DNA from: Saccharomycopsis crataegensis
Taxonomy: Eukaryota; Ascomycota; Saccharomycetes; Ascoideales; Saccharomycopsidaceae
Length of the DNA: 64,000 nucleotides
Direction: 5' to 3'
Assembly (NCBI RefSeq): GCF_037102585.1
Contig: NW_027043837.1
Span: 434,001-498,000 of the forward strand
The notes beneath the pieces are model-generated. The model made no database searches and was not told the DNA's origin. It saw only the letters and a program-made list of their open reading frames with translations. Shown here in pieces: positions 31,637-40,281 of the stretch. Position 1 is the first letter of the stretch; each line of letters starts with the position of its first letter. A program made the translations under genes and the position numbers.

Positions 31637-33412
31637 ATGAATGATGATCTATTGAATTCTCATGGTCTTTATTGCTTCACGTCTGATGGATCATGTTACC
31701 CGGATATAAACATCCGGGTGATCAGTGAAAGATCGACCACTTTAGATTTTCTAATGGCGTTGGAGGATCACACGCACGATAGATCAATCATTATTGAAAT
31801 ATCTCAAATCACATCAAACAAACACAACACAAGGGCTTACCTGATCATGAATATCGATTATGACGAAGAAGATTACGGTAATGAAGAGGACTATTGTCCT
31901 CTTTGTATCGAAGAAATGGATATCTCCGATAAAAAGTTTTTCCCATGTCCTTGCTTGTACCAGATTTGTCAATTCTGTTATAACAACATTCGTCAAAATC
32001 CAGAGTTGAACGGCAGATGCCCTGCTTGCCGAAGAAAATATGACGATGAAAGTGTGAGGTACGTTGAGTTGACTCCCGATGAAATAAAGGCAGAGAACGC
32101 TAGAAAAGCTGGCAGGGAGAAATCCAAGAAGCAGAAGGAAAAGGAAAGAAAGGAGCATGAGATGGCATCCAGAAAGCATCTAGCAGGGGTCAGAGTGATT
32201 CAAAAGAATTTGGTATACATTGTGGGATTAAATCCAACTGTCTCGCCTGATGATCTCCAAAGCTTGCTCAGATCTGATAGGTATTTTGGTCAATTTGGGA
32301 GAATTATGAAGGTAGTTGTAAATAAGAGGAATCAAAATGCCAATTCCGTGGGAAATAGTGGCTATGGTATCTATATTACCTTTTCAAGAAAGGAAGATGC
32401 CGATAAATGTATTAGAGAAGTTGATGGGTCAATTATGGATGGTAAAGTAATAAGGGCAGCTTACGGTACCACAAAGTACTGTTCTTCATACTTGAGAGGA
32501 ATGAGTTGTCCAAATCCAAATTGTATGTTTTTGCATGAGCCGGGAGAGGAAGCAGACTCTTACAGACATGAGACGATTCACCATCAAGAACCTACTCGAC
32601 ATAATGAAGGTGGAATTATCAGATATTCTATGAATGCATCTGGTAGAACACCAACCAACGGCTTCACCAATGGTATTGAGCACCAAGAACTTAAGCCAGC
32701 ATTGCCAGCTACTGCCTCCTGGGCCAAAAACAATGGATCATCAACCAATATTGCTGGCGATTTGAACAAGACCAAAAACCCCGTTCTTGCTTCAGCTTTC
32801 CCAACATTGGCAGAGCTTGCTTTACAACGCAGTAATTCAAGTTCAAGTTTATCTCATATGAATCACAAAGAAAAGCGCAAAGAAAGAAACAAAGATAACT
32901 CTCTTAAAGATAAATTGAAAGAAAACTTTGATGATTTGGTGCTTAATGAGATGAATTCTTCCCAGTTCATGGCTGACACTTTAACCAGTCTCAAGTCACA
33001 TAGTTCAAATGAAATCAATTACGAGTTCAAATCAGGGTTATTCCATAGTATATTCAACCAAGATCCTGATGATTTCCCTCCTTTGTTTGCATTTGCCCCA
33101 CCTGACCATTTAGAAGTACCAAGACAACTGGAAGAAATCGATTTCCTCGCTACTAGTGCTGAGTTGGTTGATAGTATCCTTAGACGCGCCAATGCTGATG
33201 AATATTTCTTGAATTCAAGATCGTCTGTCATTTCAAATGAGGCGTCCACTCCAGGGCAACAACCGGCAAAGATACAACAGCCTGGAAATGTTACTCCTGG
33301 ATCATTCCATGCGCCTCCAGGGTTATCGTTACAATCTCAAGCGACTACCAACAATAGCCATTCAAGTGAAATTTTAAACCATCTTTTAAATGGTAAGAAA
33401 AGTTCCGTTTAA
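31637..33412 (+). CDS. NOT4: CCR4-NOT ubiquitin ligase subunit Not4
   Basis: Orthologue of Not4, the RING E3 ligase of the CCR4-NOT complex. A C4C4-type RING (EEDYCPLCIEEMDISDKKFF to GRCPACRRKYDDE) is followed by a charged coiled linker. An RRM follows (RVIQKNLVYIVGLNP to VIRAAYGTTKYCSSYLRG), and then a CCCH zinc finger (CPNPNCMFLHEPGEE). A low-complexity tail ends SSEILNHLLNGKK, as in S. cerevisiae. The frame opens at 31637, giving 591 residues, but the first 70 residues match nothing in Not4, and the ATG at 31847 (MNIDYDEEDY) gives a family-like N-terminus. The true start is therefore undecided. Confidence 0.95.
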   Translation: MNDDLLNSHGLYCFTSDGSCYPDINIRVISERSTTLDFLMALEDHTHDRSIIIEISQITSNKHNTRAYLIMNIDYDEEDYGNEEDYCPLCIEEMDISDKKFFPCPCLYQICQFCYNNIRQNPELNGRCPACRRKYDDESVRYVELTPDEIKAENARKAGREKSKKQKEKERKEHEMASRKHLAGVRVIQKNLVYIVGLNPTVSPDDLQSLLRSDRYFGQFGRIMKVVVNKRNQNANSVGNSGYGIYITFSRKEDADKCIREVDGSIMDGKVIRAAYGTTKYCSSYLRGMSCPNPNCMFLHEPGEEADSYRHETIHHQEPTRHNEGGIIRYSMNASGRTPTNGFTNGIEHQELKPALPATASWAKNNGSSTNIAGDLNKTKNPVLASAFPTLAELALQRSNSSSSLSHMNHKEKRKERNKDNSLKDKLKENFDDLVLNEMNSSQFMADTLTSLKSHSSNEINYEFKSGLFHSIFNQDPDDFPPLFAFAPPDHLEVPRQLEEIDFLATSAELVDSILRRANADEYFLNSRSSVISNEASTPGQQPAKIQQPGNVTPGSFHAPPGLSLQSQATTNNSHSSEILNHLLNGKKSSV

Positions 33413-33564
33413 GTGGTTGTATTATACATGTATAATTGTATTAAATTTAATATTAAAATAAAAGTTCTATTTATATCTAATATTTTTCCTGGTATAATTG
33501 GTAATTGGTAATCTATAAAGTTCCGGCTTCATAAATTCTGATTAAAGGTTCAAAGGTAATAAAA

Positions 33565-34266
33565 CTAACTGTTAAGCCACTGTTTTGCATCCTTGTGAGA
33601 CGCAACACAAACCATGAAAATTTCTTTTTCCAAGTTGTCTAAACTATGAACAAATCTTGAAATTTCATCATTGTTACTGCTATTAGTACTATTTAAGTTG
33701 AAAGAATAATCATTCATCACCACACTTCTGTCCTTTAACATTTGCTGGATAATTTCCACAAACGCCGCATCCTCAAACCAAAAACACCAACGTTCTGCAA
33801 GGCTGTAAAAGTTGGGTAACACACTGCGCAATGAAAGATTGACACTATTGGATTTAATTGAATTAATGATTTTTTTATTGAATGCATCAGGAGGTAACAA
33901 ATCAAGAAGTCTTACTTCCTCACCTTCCTCGGACATTATTGGAATACCGGATAAAATACCTGCTAGCCATACGGGTAGTTCAAGTTTTGTATTTTCTTTG
34001 ATCTGTCACCAGTGGTTAGTAAATATTATTATATTCAAGTTTCAATTTAAGCTTGTAATAATAAAATGACAATTGATTGTTACGTACATCAGCATTTCCT
34101 GTCTCTTCAAGATATCCCAACCCGGCTACCTGAACATTGAATTTGCATGGAATTCTCCGTTATATGGGTTAGTAAGAATGGAAACATTTAGATTCGTAGT
34201 AGCTGCAATACTCACCTCATTCTCTGATATTATATTGTCAATGTCGTAATAATCATCGGATGCCAT
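33565..34266 (-). CDS. PSF3: GINS subunit Psf3, two introns
   Basis: Psf3 of the GINS complex, part of the CMG replicative helicase. Exon 1 is 34266-34216 (MASDDYYDIDNIISENE), intron 1 has donor GTGAGT and branch TACTAAC, exon 3 is 34002-33565, and intron 2 (34087-34003) has donor GTACGT, branch TACTAAC and acceptor ACAG. Exon 3 carries NTKLELPVWLA and LLDLLPPDAF. Exon 2 ends at 34088. The acceptor at 34130 (TTCAG) keeps frame and gives 176 residues but skips IPCKFNVQ, which matches the conserved PCKF block. The acceptor at 34155 would include that block but leaves the frame one base off. An ACGCGT box lies at 34286-34291, fitting S-phase control. Confidence 0.88.
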
Positions 34267-34285
34267 TCTGAGCTAACTGTAGTTG

Positions 34286-34291
34286 ACGCGT
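34286..34291. promoter_or_regulatory. ACGCGT (MCB-type) box upstream of PSF3
   Basis: A palindromic ACGCGT 20 bases upstream of the PSF3 start codon. MCB sites bind MBF and drive G1/S expression of replication genes; this fits the role of PSF3. Confidence 0.5.
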
Positions 34292-34580
34292 TGTTGTGTG
34301 AAGATGCTTTATTTATAAGTCTTGATTGATGATGATCAAAAAAATTTTGTATTATTGATTGTGAATACGGACAATTCAACCAATGTATTCCTAAGGTCCT
34401 GTATAAACTATAGTTTCATAAAGCCTCTGGAAATATAGAAAGATATCAATCTATTCAAAAAAAAAAATAAAAAAAAAAAAAAAAGGATTTTCAATTATTA
34501 TTATTATTATTTTTTTGGCGATTGTACCATCCCTTCGGGTCACTGATGTATTGGTTGTGCAGCCCGTACGCTTAAGAAAA

Positions 34581-34602
34581 AAAAATTTTTTAGTAGGATG
34601 AG
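34581..34602 (+). promoter_or_regulatory. RRPE- and PAC-like motifs upstream of NOP8
   Basis: AAAAATTTTT (34581-34590) followed by GATGAG (34597-34602), just before the NOP8 start. These resemble the RRPE and PAC elements of yeast ribosome-biogenesis promoters. Confidence 0.5.
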
Positions 34603-34631
34603 GTGCTAAAGAGAATACAGGCGACAAATAA

Positions 34632-36113
34632 ATGCGGTTTATCAATATTATTGACGGAAAAACAAAGGAAAAAATAATGGCAGGCGAAGATGAAGCAGAG
34701 ACTATAAGGTTGTACATAGGGAACATCTCAAAACAGCTTTCAGATAATCTTACACCATTGGTGGATCGTCTTGAAAGATTTGGCAAGCTCAACTCAGAAA
34801 TTGAACTAAAGTGCAAAGAGACATTTCAAGATGTGAATTACTTTGGGTTTGTGCAAATCAATATATCTCCAAACCAGTTCAAGAAGCTATCAGCTGCGTT
34901 CCATAAAGTGAAATTCATGAATAGTATGTTGGTGATTCAGAAAGCCAAGCCTTCGTTCAACGAAACTCACGCCCAGCAGCTCGATTCAATCATAAAAGAG
35001 GAATCAAAAGCTGAAAAAGAGCATAATATCAGTGAAGCAAAATCTGCCATTTTGAAATCACATATCCAACAAGGCCAGCTTGATAAGACAAAGAGACTTC
35101 GAGATTATTTTTTAGTAGAGCAAGGTGCTATACGGAAGACCCCTAGAGTGAAGAACAACAGTAGAAGAAAATTGAATATCAGTGATATAACATACCGTGT
35201 GAAGTTCAAGATATATGACAATGAAACCAAGAAATGGGTACATGTGAAGAAAATTATAAAGGCAAATCACAAGCAAAAGTTGTGGGGTTATGACAAAAAC
35301 AAGCATAGAGTTGATTTGGTGTACAAATATCAAAATGGGGTTTGGAAAGATGGGAATAACCATATTGTTGAACGGCTTGCAAAGAAGAGAAATATCGGGG
35401 ATCTTGAGAAGACAGTGGATGATGCAGCTTTATTAGTGGATAGCCAACATACAAAGCAAGAAATCAAAAAGACAAAATCTGTGTTGGATGATTTTCTCAG
35501 TTCATATAATTTTGAGAAACCTATTGATTTCAATTACGATGATGATAGGAAAGAAAAATTGGCTTCTAACCGTGAGAAGGTCGATTATGAGGCGGACACT
35601 CGTCATATGGTGCATGATTTTGAAGATGAAGATGAAGACGACGAGGAATTTAATTTCAAGTTCAACAGAGACATGGATAATGAAATTGTCACAAACGCCA
35701 CTGAAACTTTGAAATCAGTCTTTAATCCTGAAGACGACAAAGATGAAGAGACCAGGGACGAAGAGTCTGCTGGTGGATTTGCTTTCAACTTGGCTGATTC
35801 GGATATTGAAGATATCGAGCCAGTAGAAGAAGAAATTGCTCCAAGAGCTTCTATTGTTGCTGATGTGGAGGAGCAGGAGACTGAAGTAGAACCTCAAATT
35901 AAATTGAAAGCTCTTTTCTTCCCACATTTTGATTCGCCGTTCTTAGTCGCACAAACGCAGTTGAACAAGTTGATTTCTTATAACCCAATGAATAACTCCA
36001 ATTACGAATCTATTGTTAACTGGAAGAAAGATTTCAATGACAATAGGGTAGAGCTTATGAAGGGATTCAAGAGACGGAAAAGAGATGTAATCCGTCATAA
36101 TACAAAAAGGTAA
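34632..36113 (+). CDS. NOP8: Nucleolar 60S biogenesis protein Nop8
   Basis: A 493-residue orthologue of Nop8, an RNA-binding protein needed for 60S subunit assembly. An N-terminal RRM starts TIRLYIGNISKQLSDN and continues through FGFVQINISP. A conserved central block has KLWGYDKNKHRVDLVYKYQN and GVWKDGNNHIVERLAKKR. An acidic stretch (about 325-420) follows, then the C-terminal ALFFPHFDSPFLVAQTQLNK, nearly identical to S. cerevisiae, and a basic tail. The ATG at 34677 (MAGEDEAE) would give an N-terminus closer to the family; the first ATG was kept because it is in frame and closest to the promoter motifs. Confidence 0.93.
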   Translation: MRFINIIDGKTKEKIMAGEDEAETIRLYIGNISKQLSDNLTPLVDRLERFGKLNSEIELKCKETFQDVNYFGFVQINISPNQFKKLSAAFHKVKFMNSMLVIQKAKPSFNETHAQQLDSIIKEESKAEKEHNISEAKSAILKSHIQQGQLDKTKRLRDYFLVEQGAIRKTPRVKNNSRRKLNISDITYRVKFKIYDNETKKWVHVKKIIKANHKQKLWGYDKNKHRVDLVYKYQNGVWKDGNNHIVERLAKKRNIGDLEKTVDDAALLVDSQHTKQEIKKTKSVLDDFLSSYNFEKPIDFNYDDDRKEKLASNREKVDYEADTRHMVHDFEDEDEDDEEFNFKFNRDMDNEIVTNATETLKSVFNPEDDKDEETRDEESAGGFAFNLADSDIEDIEPVEEEIAPRASIVADVEEQETEVEPQIKLKALFFPHFDSPFLVAQTQLNKLISYNPMNNSNYESIVNWKKDFNDNRVELMKGFKRRKRDVIRHNTKR

Positions 36114-37008
36114 GGATTTTTATCTAGTGCTACTTCGGTTGTATAAGATAATATAAATAAAAAAAATTGAAAAAAAAAAAAAATGCAGCTTTTACATTGA
36201 CATGTAAACCTATACTTAATTGTAGCGCACTTTTAATAACTGGGCTCTTTTCACAAATGGGATAATGTATTTGCTCTATCTTGAGAAATCCTACTATTAG
36301 CTCTTATCTTTTTATCCTTTTTTGCTTTGCTTTGATTTTCTTGTCGTATATTTTTAAGGCCATGTGCTTTATTCTTGTTATATCTGAGCGTGTGGAAGGT
36401 TAACCTTCTCATTCTCTTACATCTATATACTTCATATTTGACTTATCTATTTCATAATATTTTTTAATTGTCTATCACATACAATGGTAACTTTAATTAG
36501 AAATAACAAAAAAAAAATAATGAAATTAATTGATTGAATAACAAAACCAAGAAAACTTAAAGCATTAGCACATATGTGTCATAATCGGTGAATTGAAGAA
36601 TTCTAACCTTCAATTCTTCATTAAGAAACATGGAAGCAAAAAAGAAAAAAGAAATGTTGAAAATAAAGCACAGATGCTGAGGGAAAAACATAAGCCAGGA
36701 ATAATGTCAAACATATAATATACTACAGAGCGAATATCCCAAAAAATAAATAGTACATTTATAATATATATACTTTCATGGTGAAAGTCCCCCTAGCCCA
36801 CCCTCTCATTTTTTCGAAAATCGACAGCCTGGAACTAAATGTAAAAGATAAAAATGCTGCTGTGAATTGTGAAAAGTAACCTTAAGTTTATTGTCAACAA
36901 TAAGGAGGGTGCTGTCCGCCTTTTCGAAAAAATGATACCAGATCTTTCATCAGAATAATTAACTTCATATAATCTTCAAATAAATAAATAAAAATGAATT
37001 CAAAAGTC
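36114..37008. other. Convergent intergenic region
   Basis: About 900 bp between the convergent NOP8 and DIP1984-family genes, AT-rich with A-runs near 36160-36182. I recognised no gene, tRNA or snoRNA boxes. Confidence 0.45.
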
Positions 37009-37512
37009 CTAATTATCATCGTCATCGTCATAGTTTACTGTAGCAATCAAATCACATATCCAGTTCTGTTCTTCTATTGCGTCCTCTAGCCTTCTTCCCT
37101 GAGCAGCAACTTTGTTAACTCTTTTTTGAATGGCATGAACATCAACACATGATACGGATTTGATTTCCTTTCTAGTATAGATACTTTGACTAATCACCCC
37201 TTTGTTGGCCATCAATTGCAACGCATTTCTGTTTCTTTCAAGTTCATCTCTTTCTGCTAACGCTTCCGTCATGGTTCTCGGTACTTTGGAACCATTGAAT
37301 TTAAATCGTATCTGGGAATTGGTATAGTTTATATCACTGATTAATGACTTTAAAATCTCAGATAGTCGAAGATACTTCTCAATCAAGACATTGGGGTCTT
37401 CAGCAGGAGCCGATCCTTCTTGGACAACACAATTGCTAGTTATTCTACTTCGCAACTTATCAAGATTACCAACGTAATCTTTTCTCAATCTTAAAGCGGC
37501 AGACAATTTCAT
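37009..37512 (-). CDS. DIP1984-family protein of bacterial type
   Basis: A 167-residue, mostly helical protein matching the bacterial DIP1984 family nearly end to end. Landmarks in order are MKLSAALRLRKDYVGNLDKL, VQEGSAPAEDPNVLIEKY, DINYTNSQIRF, MTEALAERDELERNRNALQL, YTRKEIKSVSCVDV and LEDAIEEQNWICDL. The bacterial family is usually 150-160 residues; here only a DDDDDN tail is added. Its function is unknown in bacteria too. Codon use looks like that of its neighbours, so if it was acquired from a bacterium it is not recent. No intron was seen. Confidence 0.85.
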   Translation of the reverse strand: MKLSAALRLRKDYVGNLDKLRSRITSNCVVQEGSAPAEDPNVLIEKYLRLSEILKSLISDINYTNSQIRFKFNGSKVPRTMTEALAERDELERNRNALQLMANKGVISQSIYTRKEIKSVSCVDVHAIQKRVNKVAAQGRRLEDAIEEQNWICDLIATVNYDDDDDN

Positions 37513-38429
37513 GATGTTTAGATATATTGGAATAATAAATATAGTAAAACAAAAAATATTACTCTGCTATTGCTACTCGCGTTGAGTTTATATATAATAT
37601 TTGGAATCCTACATATTTACCAGGCTCTGTCTACTGATGATTATATCATGCATATAGATATAACAATCATGCATATAGATATAATAATCATGCATTTAGA
37701 TATACTCATCTTTATATGCCCATAGCTATAACATACTCCGATACAGGGAGATGTATAAGATATTAAGAGTCATTTTTTCATCAATATTGAAAGTAGTATA
37801 AGTTCTACTTGCCGACTACATCATGTCCAGGGGTGTGGTATCGAGAGGTATCATGTAGTTCTCAGCGTGAACTAAAACTTTTATATCATAGTTTAAATAT
37901 TTTATATGATGTTTGAAGTAATATTGAAAAATATTATTATTTTTAGCCCTTATTGTCACTCCTTATAATCAAGTAATTAGTAGATCAATATCAATATGTA
38001 ATGGTACCCTTTGTGAAATGGTTATGTAATGAATGCCGGTAGAAAGTCCCATATTCCTCCGTCATATTGTTCCAAAACTGAAAAATTTGACATAATAAAT
38101 GATGGTTAACACTTCTGAATAAATATAGACGATCATCTAGTATAACTGACTGCCCAATCGTTGGATTCCCGTAATGGCCTCTAGAAAGGTCGGATTATAC
38201 CCTAGATATTCCCAGACAAACATTCTAGTCATAAAGATAACCATGATAGCGTCTGGAAAGAACTGTAATAGTAAATAAAAAATCCAGTTTTTCAAAATAA
38301 AAAACAAATTAATCTAATTATTTGAGAAATAAATGAAATAAACAACAATTAAAAATACATATACCAATGGAGCGGAACGTATTTAAAGAAGCACAATAGA
38401 CACGGAAATATATTTCTGTTGTACAACAA
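37513..38429. other. Intergenic region between the DIP1984-family gene and tRNA-Ile
   Basis: Contains a 21-bp tandem repeat (37645-37707), listed separately. The rest has no supported gene. Confidence 0.45.
37645..37707. repeat. 21-bp tandem repeat, three copies
   Basis: ATCATGCATATAGATATAACA starts at 37645, 37666 and 37687 with few differences. A worn fourth unit may follow. Confidence 0.85.
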
Positions 38430-38523
38430 GGTCCCTTGGCCCAGTTGGTTAAGGCGTGGTGCTAATAACAGCTTTAAAAGCATTGTTACGCCAAGATCGG
38501 CGGTTCGATCCCGCCAGGGACCA
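38430..38523 (+). tRNA. tRNA-Ile (anticodon AAT) with 20-nt intron
   Basis: The gene runs from GGTCCCTTGGCCCAGTTGG to GCCAGGGACC plus discriminator A. Anticodon stem TGGTG/CGCCA encloses loop CTAATAA, giving anticodon AAU at 38464-38466. A 20-nt intron (38468-38487) lies in the canonical position after base 37. The mature tRNA is 74 nt. The B box is GGTTCGATCC. Confidence 0.96.
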
Positions 38524-38733
38524 CTTCTTTTTTCCATTGGGCATAAATTTCAGAGCGGGTAACAAATATGTCAAGGTAATTTTTCATGTTGACACATGTA
38601 CTAAGTGCACTCCCAATTATGTATAAATTACTGTTTCCCAAATCTTCTTCCTTTGTTCTTGTTTCTCCATTTTTTTTTATTTATTTGCGTGTTTTCCTTC
38701 CATCTTAAAAAGATCAGCCTCTATTGCAACAAA

Positions 38734-40030
38734 ATGTTCTCATATTTTGGACATTTGTTTCTTACAACATTGTACGCTTATTTTGGGCTTACTTGTCGTT
38801 TTATCAGAAACGCTCCAGGGATTAGACATTGCATCGATCTTGTCAATAGTATATTGTTGGCAGCGCTTAGAACTGGACCGCTTCCGAAACATGTGGCATT
38901 TATCATGGATGGTAATAGGAGATTTGCTAAACATAAGAAAATTCCCGTAGAAGGAGGACATTCTGTTGGAGCAGCCAGATTAGTGAAAGTGAGTAGTGTT
39001 ATCATGTATAAAACAGGCGCTAGTATTTTTTTTGTCATTATTATTATTATTACTGTTACTAACTGTTTTTCCAGATTCTAACTGCATGTTATAATTTGAA
39101 AATCAAAGAGGTTTCGGTGTATGCGTTTTCAATTGAGAATTTCAATCGGTCAGAAGAAGAAGTGAAAAATTTGTTTAATTTGTTAAGGGACAGGTTGACT
39201 ACCGTTACCTCCGATGATAATCAGTAAGTAGTACCTGAGAGAAAATAATGAGTAGATGCGATAGATAAATTATCTATCTGGAAGGGAGTTTTTTTTTTTT
39301 TTCCAGTTCTGTAGGAAGGACCCTGAATTACTAACAAGACAAGATCTGCTTTGGATATGGGCCAGATTAAAATCAGGGTGATTGGAAACAAGTCAATGAT
39401 TCCTGAAGATATTTTGAAAGACTTGGAAGAAATTGAGGAAAAAAAGAAGCATTATACAGGGTATGTATCTAAATTTGCACCATTTAATTACGAGGCACAC
39501 TTTTCTAACTTCTCAACCAGCGGCATATTAAATATTTGTGCCCCGTACACTTCTAGAGATGAGATATGCTATTCTTTGCAACAAATCACCAGCGATGCAT
39601 CCGATGGTAATATCGAAAACGTTGCTGTCATTGACAGTGACTATGTCAGGGATCGCTTTTATTATGGTCCTGATTCCGCTCATGTGGATTTGTTGGTCAG
39701 AACCAGCGGGGTCACAAGACTTAGCGATTATTTGTTGTGGCAATGTAATGAAAATTCTACCATTCATTTTACCGGAACCTTGTGGCCGGATTTCACCAGT
39801 ATTGAACTCCTCAGAATTTTGGTTGATTGGTCTTTCAACAGGTTTTTGAATCTAGAGTGCGTTTTTTCTTTTTTTTTTTTTTTTTAGACTAAGTCTTTAG
39901 GAACGGTTAAAAAAGAAAATCTTAACTAACAATGAAATTTAGTGATCCGGAATCAAGCCAGATTTTCAAGAGTGTTCCTTTAGACACCCTCCAGAAGCCA
40001 CCACCTCTTGCTACCGTGACTAAGAATTGA
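38734..40030 (+). CDS. cis-prenyltransferase (Rer2/Srt1 type), three introns
   Basis: Dehydrodolichyl diphosphate synthase making the dolichol precursor for ER glycosylation. Exons are 38734-38988, 39075-39223, 39344-39856 and 39943-40030. Donors are GTGAGT, GTAAGT and GTGCGT. Branch sites are TACTAAC (39057 and about 39328) and AACTAAC (about 39924). All phases agree. The 334-residue product has an N-terminal hydrophobic segment, HVAFIMDGNRRFAKHKKI (catalytic Asp of the first conserved region), VSVYAFSIENFNRSEEEV, and LLVRTSGVTRLSDYLLWQ with the arginines that bind diphosphate. It resembles both Rer2 and Srt1 of S. cerevisiae and I cannot tell which. Confidence 0.92.
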
Positions 40031-40281
40031 GACATCTCACGTCAACCGTATAGAATTTTGCATAAGTTACCATACTTCTTTTTCGCTATCACTGGAAATC
40101 ATTAAGAATGATCCAATATATTATAAAAAGGCAGACCTGTAAGAAAAAAGCAAAAGAAATAACAGCTGATAGTCTAACTTTTGCAACTTATTTACAGTAT
40201 ATGTATAAATATATCTTACGTAAAGCATTGTGGAAGAAGACCACTTGGAATAGTAAAAATTCAATTTATAACGCCAGCCTT

